Source: Ramlibacter sp. PS4R-6 (GTDB lineage: Bacteria; Pseudomonadota; Gammaproteobacteria; Burkholderiales; Burkholderiaceae_C). From it: a stretch of DNA of 64,000 nt. The position numbers and the translations under genes were made by a program. The stretch spans positions 2,294,001 to 2,358,000 of the forward strand of contig NZ_JBBHKA010000001.1 of NCBI RefSeq assembly GCF_037572775.1, given 5' to 3'. A model generated the notes under the pieces. It was not told the DNA's origin and searched no databases. It saw nothing but the letters and a program-made list of their open reading frames with translations. Positions 8,258 through 15,916 of the stretch are shown piece after piece; position 1 is the stretch's first letter, and each line of letters starts with the position of its first letter.

Positions 8258-8288
8258 GTCGTCCCGGCAGGCCGGGACCCAGCGTCTT
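8258..8288. repeat. Dispersed palindromic intergenic repeat, copy 2
   Basis: Second copy of the element seen at 7391-7424: GTCGTCCCGGC..GGCCGGGACCCAG then GTCTT, with two bases missing from the loop compared with copy 1. It begins seven bases after the stop of the SRPBCC gene, so when transcribed it can fold into a GC-rich hairpin, but no U-tract of the intrinsic terminator type follows. Confidence 0.7.
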
Positions 8289-8317
8289 TCCTTTGGCTCA
8301 TGTCGCACAATGTGCGC

Positions 8318-9517
8318 ATGAGCCAAATCCCTTTCGCAGCCCGCCTCAACAACGTCGAAACCTCCGCCATCCGGGAGCTGTTCAAGCTGCTCGGCAAACC
8401 CGGCATCATCAGCTTTGCCGGCGGCTTCCCCGACAGCGCCATGTTCGACGTGGCCGGCATCCAGGAAGCGGCCAACCTGGCCCTGAAGGAAGAACCCGGC
8501 GGCGCGCTGCAGTACGGCGCCACCGAAGGCTACGAGCCGCTGCGCATGCAGCTGGCCGCCTTCATGCACACCAAGGGCGTGAAGGACCTGCAGCCCAACG
8601 ACCTGATCGTTACCACCGGCAGCCAGCAGGCGCTGGACCTCCTGGGCAAGACGCTCATCGACCCGGGCGACAAGGTGATCGTCGAAGCGCCCACCTTCCT
8701 GGCCACCATCCAGTGCTTCCGCCTCTATGGCGCCGACCTGGTCACCGCGCCCATCGACGCCAACGGCGTGCAGGTGGACAAGCTCGAGGCCCTGATCAAG
8801 CAGCACAAGCCGAAGTTCGTGTACCTGATCCCCACCTTCGGCAACCCGAGCGGCGCCACGCTGAGCAAGGAGCGCCGCCTGAAGGTGCTGGAGCTCGCGG
8901 CCAGGTACAAGACGCTGGTGGTCGAGGACGACCCGTACGGCGACCTCTACTTCGGCGAGCCGCCGCCCCCGAGCCTGCTGGCCCTGAGCAGCGACGTGCC
9001 CGGCAGCCGCGAGTGGATCGCGCACTGCGGGAGCATGAGCAAGGTGCTGAGCCCCGGCCTGCGCGTGGGCTGGATGATCGCGCCGCCCGAGCTGCTGGCC
9101 AAGGCGACGATGTGCAAGCAGTTCAGCGACGCGCACACGAGCACGTTCGCGCAGGCGACGGCGGCGCAGTACCTGAAGGCGGGACGGATGCCGGACACGC
9201 TGGCGCGTGTGCGGAAGGTTTATGCGGAGCGGGCGCAGGCGATGGGGGATGCGCTGGAGAAGGAGCTGGGCGATGCGATCGAGTTCACGCGGCCGAATGG
9301 GGGGTTGTTCTTCTGGGCGCAGCTGACGGGGGCGGGCGGGAAGGTGAAGGATGCGGGGGAGTTGGCGAAGAGGGCGATTGAGAAGGGGGTGGCGTTTGTG
9401 CCGGGGGCGCCGTTTTATGCGAGGGAGCCGGATCGAGCGACGCTTAGGTTGTCGTTTGCGACGGTAGGGGTAGATCGGATGGTTGAGGGGGTACAACGCA
9501 TAGGGAAAAGCATTTAA
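8318..9517 (+). CDS. PLP-dependent aminotransferase (2-aminoadipate / MocR-like class I fold)
   Basis: Fold-type I aminotransferase of 399 aa in the 2-aminoadipate aminotransferase group, converting an amino acid to its 2-oxo acid with a PLP cofactor. Seen: NNVETSAIRELFKLLGKPGI, ISFAGGFPDS, TTGSQQALDL, PTFGNPSG and GSMSKVLSPGLRVGWM with Lys242 as the Schiff-base lysine. The second ATG is taken as start: CACAAT ends six bases before it, the recurrent near-leaderless pattern of this window; an ATG 6 codons upstream lacks any signal. From about base 9180 to the stop the wobble positions shift from C to G/T, unlike the rest of the gene. It ends ten bases from the low-GC island. Confidence 0.92.
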   Translation: MSQIPFAARLNNVETSAIRELFKLLGKPGIISFAGGFPDSAMFDVAGIQEAANLALKEEPGGALQYGATEGYEPLRMQLAAFMHTKGVKDLQPNDLIVTTGSQQALDLLGKTLIDPGDKVIVEAPTFLATIQCFRLYGADLVTAPIDANGVQVDKLEALIKQHKPKFVYLIPTFGNPSGATLSKERRLKVLELAARYKTLVVEDDPYGDLYFGEPPPPSLLALSSDVPGSREWIAHCGSMSKVLSPGLRVGWMIAPPELLAKATMCKQFSDAHTSTFAQATAAQYLKAGRMPDTLARVRKVYAERAQAMGDALEKELGDAIEFTRPNGGLFFWAQLTGAGGKVKDAGELAKRAIEKGVAFVPGAPFYAREPDRATLRLSFATVGVDRMVEGVQRIGKSI

Positions 9518-9526
9518 TAAAGGTCG

Positions 9527-10420
9527 CTACGTGGCCCATGACACCAGATTCTCAAAAAGGGGCTGATGCATCAGTTCCGGCTTTGCAACTGCGTGCACCA
9601 ACATAGATTGGAGCACCTGCTCTTCTTCCACCACGCGCTTCGGCCCCGCGGTCAACTCCTTAATCGCGAACGCAACGAGCCAGATCAGGTCGTGACCATT
9701 TAGTACGGAAACTGCACGGTGCGCGTCCATCATCCTCAATGCATCCGACAATTTCTTGTCTATCTCAGCTCGATCCTGCTTTCGTGGCTTGCACTGCGTT
9801 AAGTAAGCGGCCAAGTCAATGTTTACAGTTAACTGGGAAATTGACAAGCTCGCGTTCGAGCGATGCAATTCCAAGTTCCACTGCGGATTTTCGGCGTGTA
9901 TGAGCCGAATACCCGCGAGCATTTTGCAAACGGCAGAGATCGAGTCGTACAAAGACTGGACGTCGGCATCAGATTTGACACTCTCCTCGCAGCGAAAGTA
10001 ATGGAGCGTCTGCCGAAGCGCCGTCTGGTGCCACATATATGACTCCATGCATGCGTAATCGGTGTAGACAACAGATTCCGAGGAGAGATTGATCCCTCGC
10101 AATCTATCGAGGTCAGCGTCCACGATGCACCGAAACCCTTCGGAAACGCCCTCCCTTTGGACATACCGTCCAACAGCTACTACTCGTTGTTTATTGCCTT
10201 GTGTGAGACCGAAAGCGGATAGAGTCTCATCGGACACATGGACGGCATCTATGGGGATGTGATCCAGTTCCTTCAGCGAGTTCGGACAGTGTGATTCTCG
10301 ACTAATAAGACGCAGGAAACGATGATCCAAATCGCCCTCGAGCAACACTTGGCGCAGTTGCTCCAGCTTCCATCGGGTAATCAATTCTTCGATTAGTCTC
10401 TTCGGTAACCCCTTAGCCAT
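9527..10420 (-). CDS. TOPRIM/DUF4435-like protein, putative effector of ATPase-TOPRIM defence pair
   Basis: Protein of 297 aa encoded in the low-GC island. Seen: QVLLEGDLDHRFL with Glu28, FRCIVDADLDRL with Asp101 and Asp103, and YTDYACMESYMW with Glu126. This E ... DxD ... (D/E)xE order is what DUF4435/TOPRIM nucleases of the AriB type show. The start MAKGLPKR is chosen because GGAAGAAG lies just upstream and its ATG overlaps the ATPase stop (ATGGCTAA, 8 shared bases), giving translational coupling. Known: AriB of PARIS is released from the ATPase on phage triggering and cleaves a host tRNA. Inferred: this is the toxic effector of a PARIS-like or related system. Alternatives: an OLD-type nuclease partner or another uncharacterised ATPase-TOPRIM pair. 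Confidence 0.6.
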   Translation of the reverse strand: MAKGLPKRLIEELITRWKLEQLRQVLLEGDLDHRFLRLISRESHCPNSLKELDHIPIDAVHVSDETLSAFGLTQGNKQRVVAVGRYVQREGVSEGFRCIVDADLDRLRGINLSSESVVYTDYACMESYMWHQTALRQTLHYFRCEESVKSDADVQSLYDSISAVCKMLAGIRLIHAENPQWNLELHRSNASLSISQLTVNIDLAAYLTQCKPRKQDRAEIDKKLSDALRMMDAHRAVSVLNGHDLIWLVAFAIKELTAGPKRVVEEEQVLQSMLVHAVAKPELMHQPLFENLVSWAT

Positions 10421-11939
10421 TTTTTGCTTCTTCCAGTACAACGACCTCATCTCGAAATGCTGTGATGACCTCCATAGAGTGCGACGCAAGAATGAACTGC
10501 AGGTTTCTATGCGTGTCGAGCTCTAATAGCGAGCGCACGAGCCTCCGCTGCCACTTGATGTTCAAGGAAAGCTCCGGCTCGTCGACGATAAAGATTCCGC
10601 CTGTGTTGTGCGCAATCGTGATATGGCAAAAGAGCAGAAGAAGTTGCTGTTCGCCTGAAGACAAATCTTTCGGCGCAAGAACCTCTCCGCGGCCGTTTGC
10701 TACATACAAGCCCCGTCCGAGCGTGAAACCCACTTGTTTGTCATACAAGAACTGGTTAATAGTGGACACGAGTCTATGAATCGGCCCGTATGCATCCTCT
10801 AAGCTCTTGGCTTGCTCCGTAAGGCTGTCGACGTACGGTTGCAAGATATCGCTCGCCACCTCGCGCTCCGCAGATTTCACCGCTCGCAAGTTCTTGATGA
10901 TCGAAACGGCATTGAGTGAAGAAGATAGGCCGTAGGTGGAAAAACGATCGTATTGCCCTTGAAGCCCCTCGAGAGTTGAAACCAGCTGGTCGACTGGGGT
11001 TGCCAGAGTTTCGCGAGTCGCGTGGCGCGAGGCGAGCCGCTCGATCAGCCCCGCATAAATGCTATGCATAGTCGATGAACCGAATCTTGTGGCGGTGACG
11101 GCACGCGTTGAAAGTGCATCGGAGGCAGCCTTAATAGCTCGAGAAAGAGTTCGCTCCCGCCCTTTGGTAAGCAAGAGTTCCGTGGACATACGACCAGGAC
11201 GCAGGTCGGTGTCAGCTGTACCTTCGTCGCGTTCGATCTTGTCAGATGAAAAAATTCGATCCGCGCTTAAGAAGTAGACAGGGGGGACACTTGCTGCGAG
11301 AGCTTGCAAAAACGGCTGCTCTCCCATCAATGGATTGGTTTCGCTCTTGAAATATCGGAGTACCAATTCGTTCAAGGCGACCTGCTGCGCCACCAACTCT
11401 GATTTTCTGGTGGCAGTTAGAGCCTTTGATCGCGCTTTTGAACTCTTGGATGGAGTCGCGTCTTCTAGGAGTCGAAGCGTTTCGGGAGACGCGTTATGAA
11501 GGAATTCGGCGATTTCGGGCTTTGGGGTCTCACCTTCAAGGACAAAATTCCATCCGCCAAGAAGCCTCAAGCCTCGCTTAGTAGTGACTTCACAGCGAAA
11601 TCCGCCATCCAGTTTGCCTTCTGGCCGTCGCGCAGAGACTTGTATTCCATTGGACAGCGAGACGAGAACTGATTGGAATTTGATCTTGGCGAGCGAGTTG
11701 CGATGGTTTCGACGCTCGTGGGGTGACAGCAGGTGAAAAAGGATAGCCAAGATATTCGTCTTACCCAGGCCATTCTCTCCGTAGAGGATTCTGACTTGCT
11801 CACCGATGTGCGGCGCCGCGAGTTTAAGCTCATAGTCGTACGACCCGAAGAGCTTTCCGATGGAGATGCTTGTAATGCGAATGGCATCCGCAGCATGCGA
11901 ATCGCTATCCACCTTGTCGTCTTGATCTTTTGGTTCCAT
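10413..11939 (-). CDS. AAA/ABC-type ATPase, putative sensor of ATPase-TOPRIM defence pair (AriA-like)
   Basis: ATPase of 508 aa with RecF/SMC-like ABC layout: Walker A GENGLGKT (residues 54-61), ABC signature LSSGEQQ (426-432), Walker B IFIVDEPELSLN (449-460) and H-loop ILASHS with His487. The middle region (about 150-400) is helical and probably an insertion or coiled coil. Such ATPases paired with DUF4435/TOPRIM proteins are the core of PARIS, and AAA_21-type ATPases also occur in OLD, Septu and retron defence modules. The order ATPase then TOPRIM and the 8-base overlap match PARIS operons. Codon use and base composition are clearly more A+T-rich than the flanking housekeeping genes, a sign of horizontal transfer. 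The start has only a weak ribosome site. A role as invader sensor is inference. Confidence 0.75.
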   Translation of the reverse strand: MEPKDQDDKVDSDSHAADAIRITSISIGKLFGSYDYELKLAAPHIGEQVRILYGENGLGKTNILAILFHLLSPHERRNHRNSLAKIKFQSVLVSLSNGIQVSARRPEGKLDGGFRCEVTTKRGLRLLGGWNFVLEGETPKPEIAEFLHNASPETLRLLEDATPSKSSKARSKALTATRKSELVAQQVALNELVLRYFKSETNPLMGEQPFLQALAASVPPVYFLSADRIFSSDKIERDEGTADTDLRPGRMSTELLLTKGRERTLSRAIKAASDALSTRAVTATRFGSSTMHSIYAGLIERLASRHATRETLATPVDQLVSTLEGLQGQYDRFSTYGLSSSLNAVSIIKNLRAVKSAEREVASDILQPYVDSLTEQAKSLEDAYGPIHRLVSTINQFLYDKQVGFTLGRGLYVANGRGEVLAPKDLSSGEQQLLLLFCHITIAHNTGGIFIVDEPELSLNIKWQRRLVRSLLELDTHRNLQFILASHSMEVITAFRDEVVVLEEAKNG

Positions 11940-12258
11940 GTCTGCTCGGGTCGCGAAAACGATGTAGTTTCCCGATTCTTGTTAGTTTGTAAAGGCCCCA
12001 GTGAAGGGGTGCTGCGTCGGAACTGGCCGAGCACCATGCTGGGCGGCGCGGCCTTCGTGCTTGAACCCTACGCCTCGCGTACCGGGCCTTTGCTGTTGCA
12101 CTCGCCAGCCACCAGACGCTGGCGAAGATGCACGTCTGTGCTGGCTTGTCGGTTAGGGATCTCAGGCGCGCGACTGCAGCGCGAGCAGGTTGCTCCCGGG
12201 AGGAAAGCCGATGCTCTAAGGTGCTACTGTATTCTTTCGCGAGTTTGGAAGAACGCAA
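11940..12258. other. Intergenic spacer between low-GC island and adh gene
   Basis: About 320 bases without a credible gene. The part next to the ATPase is AT-rich and should hold its promoter on the minus strand, but no convincing -35/-10 pair could be fixed. From about 12000 to 12215 the sequence is GC-rich again; open frames through it have no ribosome site and no recognisable protein. A perfect 8-base inverted repeat TCGCCAGC / GCTGGCGA (12102-12125, 8-base loop) lies in it. TACTGT at 12225-12230 with GGAAG at 12247-12251 is a plausible promoter and ribosome site for the adh gene. Confidence 0.5.
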
Positions 12259-13365
12259 ATGAAAACCCGAGCCGCAGTAGCCTGGCAGTCCGGCCAACCC
12301 CTCACCATCGAAACCCTAGACCTCGACGGCCCCCGCGCCGGTGAGGTCCTCGTCGAGATCAAGGCCACCGGCATCTGCCACACCGACTGGTTCACGCTCT
12401 CCGGCGCCGACCCCGAAGGCCTGTTCCCTGCCGTGCTCGGCCACGAAGGCGCGGGCATTGTGGTCGACGTCGGCCCAGGCGTCACCTCGCTCAAGCCCGG
12501 CGACCACGTCATCCCGCTCTACACGCCCGAGTGCCGGCAGTGCAAGTTCTGCCTGTCGCGCAAGACCAACCTGTGCCAGCTGATTCGCGGCACGCAGGGC
12601 AAGGGCCTGATGCCGGACGGCACAGCGCGCTTTTCGCTCGGCGGCAAGCCGGTGCTGCACTACATGGGCACGTCCACGTTCAGCAACTACATCGTCGCGC
12701 CCGAGATCGCGATGGCGAAGATCCGCAGCGACGCGCCTTTCGACAAGGTCTGCTACATCGGCTGCGGCGTCACCACGGGCGTGGGCGCGGTGATCTTCAC
12801 GGCCAAGGTGGAGGCGGGCGCCAACGTGGTGGTGTTCGGCCTGGGCGGCATCGGGCTCAACGTGATCCAGGGCGCCGCGATGGTGGGCGCCGACAAGATC
12901 ATCGGCGTGGACGTCAACCCGCGCCGCGAGGCGATGGCGCGCCAGTTCGGCATGACGCACTTCCTCAACCCCAAGGACCACGCCAACATCGTCGACGCCA
13001 TCGTGCAGCTGACCGACGGCGGCGCGGACTACAGCTTCGAGTGCATCGGCAACACCACCACCATGCGGCAGGCGCTGGAGTGCTGCCACAAGGGCTGGGG
13101 CCAGAGCATCATCATCGGCGTGGCCCCGGCCGGCGCCGAGATCGCCACGCGTCCCTTCCAGCTGGTCACGGGCCGGCAGTGGAAGGGGTCGGCGTTCGGC
13201 GGCGCGCGCGGCCGCACCGACGTGCCGAAGATCGTCGACTGGTACATGGAGGGCAAGTTGAAAATCGACCCGCTCATCACGCACAAGCTCAAGCTCGAAG
13301 ACATCAACAAGGGCTTCGAGCTGATGAAGGCCGGCGAGTCGATCCGCTCGGTGGTGGAGTTCTAG
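12259..13365 (+). CDS. frmA: Zinc-dependent alcohol dehydrogenase, class III (S-(hydroxymethyl)glutathione dehydrogenase)
   Basis: Medium-chain zinc alcohol dehydrogenase of 368 aa, the size of class III enzymes that oxidise S-hydroxymethylglutathione in formaldehyde detoxification (and reduce S-nitrosoglutathione). Seen: catalytic zinc ligand in ATGICHTDW, GHEGAGIV, structural zinc cysteines CRQCKFCLSRKTNLC, cofactor-binding VFGLGGIGLNVIQ and the Asp of GVDVNPRR for NAD. GGAAG lies 7 bases upstream. The next gene, a glyoxalase II, begins three bases after the stop; the pairing fits glutathione-dependent aldehyde detoxification, with the hydrolase probably cleaving the thioester product. A separate S-formylglutathione hydrolase is not in the window. 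Confidence 0.92.
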   Translation: MKTRAAVAWQSGQPLTIETLDLDGPRAGEVLVEIKATGICHTDWFTLSGADPEGLFPAVLGHEGAGIVVDVGPGVTSLKPGDHVIPLYTPECRQCKFCLSRKTNLCQLIRGTQGKGLMPDGTARFSLGGKPVLHYMGTSTFSNYIVAPEIAMAKIRSDAPFDKVCYIGCGVTTGVGAVIFTAKVEAGANVVVFGLGGIGLNVIQGAAMVGADKIIGVDVNPRREAMARQFGMTHFLNPKDHANIVDAIVQLTDGGADYSFECIGNTTTMRQALECCHKGWGQSIIIGVAPAGAEIATRPFQLVTGRQWKGSAFGGARGRTDVPKIVDWYMEGKLKIDPLITHKLKLEDINKGFELMKAGESIRSVVEF

Positions 13366-13368
13366 ATC

Positions 13369-14160
13369 ATGATCGTCGAACGCATCTGGACGGGCAATTC
13401 GCTGCGCAACTACAACTACCTGGTGGCGTGCCCCGAGACGGGCGAGGCGCTGGCCATCGACCCGCTGGACAGCGAAAAGACGCTGGCCACCGCGCGCGTG
13501 AAGGGCTGGCAGATCACGCAGGTGCTCAACACGCACGAACACCACGACCACATCGGCGGCAACGCCGCGGTGGTGGCCGCCACGGGCGCTAAGGTCATCG
13601 CGCACCACAAGGCGGCCGGCGTCATCCCCGGCGTGGACCGCGGCGTGAAGGCGGGCGACGTGATCAAGGTGGGCAAGCACATCGAGCTGGAATGCCTGGA
13701 CACGCCGGGCCACACGATGTGCCACATCTGCCTGCGCTCGCACACCGACCAGCCCGCGCTGTTCTCGGGCGACACACTGTTCAACGCGGGCGCCGGCAAC
13801 GTGCACAACGGCGGCAACGTCGACGACCTGTTCGCCACGTTCGTCAACCAGCTGGCAAAGCTGCCCGACAACACGCGCGTCTATCCGGGGCACGACTACA
13901 TCGAGAACAACCTGCGCTTCACGCTCGATAGGGAGCCCGACAACGCCGCGGCCCAGGAGATGCTGCCGAAGGTGACGGGGCACGACCCGGCCACTTCCAT
14001 CGTCACCACGCTGGCGGACGAGAAGCGGATCAATACGTTCATGCGGCTGGCCAGCCCGAGCGTCGCGGCCAGGCTGCGCGAGAAGTTTCCGGAGCTGCCA
14101 GAGCGGCCGGATGCGAAGACGGTGTTCACGCGCTTGCGGCAGCTTCGCAACAGCTGGTGA
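13369..14160 (+). CDS. gloB: Hydroxyacylglutathione hydrolase-like metallo-beta-lactamase-fold enzyme (glyoxalase II)
   Basis: Metallo-hydrolase of 263 aa. Seen: metal motif THEHHDH (residues 55-61), further ligands in DTPGHTMCHIC and LFSGDTLFNAGAGN, and YPGHDYIENNLRF, all glyoxalase II hallmarks, including the C-terminal tail that contacts glutathione. It hydrolyses S-acylglutathiones such as S-lactoylglutathione. It follows the class III alcohol dehydrogenase by three bases, so it is co-transcribed and may hydrolyse the formylglutathione made there; that substrate is inferred from context. Convergent with the OYE gene, eight bases apart. Confidence 0.92.
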   Translation: MIVERIWTGNSLRNYNYLVACPETGEALAIDPLDSEKTLATARVKGWQITQVLNTHEHHDHIGGNAAVVAATGAKVIAHHKAAGVIPGVDRGVKAGDVIKVGKHIELECLDTPGHTMCHICLRSHTDQPALFSGDTLFNAGAGNVHNGGNVDDLFATFVNQLAKLPDNTRVYPGHDYIENNLRFTLDREPDNAAAQEMLPKVTGHDPATSIVTTLADEKRINTFMRLASPSVAARLREKFPELPERPDAKTVFTRLRQLRNSW

Positions 14161-14168
14161 ACGGGCCG

Positions 14169-15308
14169 CTAGCGCTGCCCGAACCTCATCCCGTCGAACA
14201 AGTCCTTGTACTCGCGCGGTTGGCAGCGCCAATACTGCTTGGGCGCGAACACCTTGGCGCCCAGCTTCGCCGCCGCGTGCCACGGCCACCTCGGGTCGTA
14301 GAGCATCGCCCGCGCCAATGACACCGCATCGGCCTCTTCGTTCGCGATGATCGCCTCGGCCTGCTCGGGCTCGGTGATCAGGCCCACCGCGATCGTCGGC
14401 ACTTGCGCTTCGGACTTCACCCGCTGCGCATACGGCACCTGGTAGCCAGGCCCGAGCTTGATCGCCTGCTGCGGGGAGACGCCGCCCGTCGTTACATGGA
14501 TCGCCGCGCAGCCCTTGCCCTTGAGCACCTTGGCCATGGCCACCGTGCCTTCGATGTCCCAGCCGCCGGGCACCCAGTCGGTGGCGGAAATGCGCATCCA
14601 CACCGGCTTGCCGGCCGGGAACGCCGCGCGCACGGCGTCGAACACCTCCAGCGGGAATCGCATGCGGTTCTCCAGGGTGCCGCCGTAGTCGTCGGTGCGC
14701 TTGTTCGCGATGGGCGACAGGAACTGGTGCAGCAGGTAGCCGTGCGCACCATGCACCTCCAACCCGTCGAAGCCCAGGCGCGCCGCGCGCTTCGTGGCCT
14801 GCACGAAGTCAGCCTTGATGCGCTCCATGCCGGCGCGGTCCAGCGCCTCGGGCGGGTCTTCGCCTTGCGCGTGCGGCACCGCGCTGGGCGCCTCGGTCTT
14901 CCAGCCGCGTGGTTCATCGGGCTTGATCTGCGCGCCGCCGTCCCATGGCGCTTCGCTCGACCCCTTGCGGCCCGCGTGCGAGATCTGGATGGCCAGCGCG
15001 ATGGGCGAATGCTTGCGGATCGTGCCGATCACGCGCTGGAGCGCCGCCTCGTTGTCGTCGGAGTACAGGCCCAGGTCGGTGGGCGAGATGCGGCCGCGCG
15101 CGCTGACGGCCGTGGCTTCCAGGATCAACAGGCCGGCGCCCGATAGTGCCAGGTGGCCCAGGTGCACGTCATGCCAGTCGGTGGCCGAGCCGTCCTGCGC
15201 CGAGTACTGGCACATGGGGGCGATGACGATGCGGTTGGGGAGCTCGAGGGGGCCGAGGTGCCAAGGGGTGAAGAGGCGGGGTGCGGGGGCAGGTCCGTTG
15301 GAATGCAT
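14169..15308 (-). CDS. NADH:flavin oxidoreductase, Old Yellow Enzyme family (YqjM/xenobiotic reductase type)
   Basis: FMN-dependent ene-reductase of 379 aa, a TIM barrel reducing activated C=C or nitro groups with NAD(P)H. Seen: FTPWHLGPLELPNRIVIAPM followed by CQYSAQDG (the Cys of the YqjM subclass that tunes FMN), HAGRKGS, GAHGYLLHQFLSPIANKRTD, NRMRFPLEV and a C-terminal REYKDLFDG. The second in-frame start is preferred: CATGAT ends six bases before this ATG, whereas the GTG two codons upstream has no signal. It is monocistronic. The physiological substrate is unknown. Confidence 0.92.
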   Translation of the reverse strand: MHSNGPAPAPRLFTPWHLGPLELPNRIVIAPMCQYSAQDGSATDWHDVHLGHLALSGAGLLILEATAVSARGRISPTDLGLYSDDNEAALQRVIGTIRKHSPIALAIQISHAGRKGSSEAPWDGGAQIKPDEPRGWKTEAPSAVPHAQGEDPPEALDRAGMERIKADFVQATKRAARLGFDGLEVHGAHGYLLHQFLSPIANKRTDDYGGTLENRMRFPLEVFDAVRAAFPAGKPVWMRISATDWVPGGWDIEGTVAMAKVLKGKGCAAIHVTTGGVSPQQAIKLGPGYQVPYAQRVKSEAQVPTIAVGLITEPEQAEAIIANEEADAVSLARAMLYDPRWPWHAAAKLGAKVFAPKQYWRCQPREYKDLFDGMRFGQR

Positions 15309-15391
15309 GTCCACATCATGCGTGAAGAGGCGTCATCGAGCGCACGGCCCAGCAATACCTGTCACACTCCGGCACCACTCCAAAGGTTCCC

Positions 15392-15571
15392 ATGCCCCGC
15401 GCCAAGTCCACAGAGCAGTCCGAGCTCGAGATGCTGAACCAGGCGCAACGCGAGCAGGAGGTCTACGCGCTGATGCGCCAGACCGGCCGCAGCCGCGTGC
15501 AGGTGCTCAATGCCATGAAGGTGCGTGGCCCGGAGCGTGAAGCCGTGCTGCGCGCCTTGGGCGCGCGATAG
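15392..15571 (+). CDS. Small hypothetical protein, 59 aa
   Basis: Short basic/acidic protein, not recognised: MPRAKSTEQSELEMLNQAQR followed by EQEVYALMRQTGRSRVQVLN and AMKVRGPEREAVLRALG. The predicted structure is two helices with a turn at TGRS, in a pattern reminiscent of a small helix-turn-helix, but too short to claim one. AAAGG lies 8 bases before the ATG. It sits between the divergent OYE gene and an 82-residue hypothetical gene. Codon use fits the genome, which supports it as real despite its size. Confidence 0.55.
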   Translation: MPRAKSTEQSELEMLNQAQREQEVYALMRQTGRSRVQVLNAMKVRGPEREAVLRALGAR

Positions 15572-15662
15572 CGCAACCCCGCTCCGTCGCCTGCGAATGG
15601 CTGGGCCACATGGCCCTGCCGATTTGCCGTACCCTTATTTCAAGAAATCAGGGAGCAAATCG

Positions 15663-15911
15663 ATGCAGGAAAAATCAGCCGACAAACACCCGTTGAGCGA
15701 CCTGGCCTACGACTGGATCACCCTCATCCAGAACAAGGCCCAGGCGCTCATGGCCTACGACCAGTACATCAAGGACGCCGAAGGCGCCGGCTCGCCCGAA
15801 TGCGCGGCGTTCTTCCGCAAGGTGCACGACGCCGACAAGGCGCAGCTGGCTGAGGCGAAGCAGCACCTGGTGAAGGTGCTGCAGGGCTCGATGGGCGGTG
15901 GCAAGGGGTAG
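15663..15911 (+). CDS. Small hypothetical protein, 82 aa
   Basis: Helical protein of 82 aa: MQEKSADKHPLSDLAYDWIT, LIQNKAQALMAYDQYIKDAE, then ECAAFFRKVHDADKAQLAEA and a Gly/Lys-rich end. The helix with spaced His/Glu and length resembles small ferritin-like or four-helix proteins, but no complete metal site can be shown. GGGAG lies 9 bases upstream and fixes the start, excluding a longer frame. Thioredoxin 2 begins six bases after its stop, so the two are probably co-transcribed; a link to oxidative stress is inference. Confidence 0.7.
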   Translation: MQEKSADKHPLSDLAYDWITLIQNKAQALMAYDQYIKDAEGAGSPECAAFFRKVHDADKAQLAEAKQHLVKVLQGSMGGGKG

Positions 15912-15916
15912 CTCCC

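Noticed and set aside
8258..8288. Rho-independent terminator after the SRPBCC gene
   Set aside because: The hairpin is GC-rich but has no following T-run; it is a copy of the dispersed repeat.
9527..11939. Gabija, Septu or retron identity for the ATPase pair
   Set aside because: No UvrD-like helicase, HNH nuclease or reverse transcriptase accompanies it; ATPase followed by a separate DUF4435/TOPRIM-like gene fits PARIS best, though not proven.
12100..12160. Integron attC site near the island edge
   Set aside because: An inverted repeat and a GTTAGGG are present, but neither RYYYAAC nor a proper GTTRRRY core pair is found and there is no integrase.
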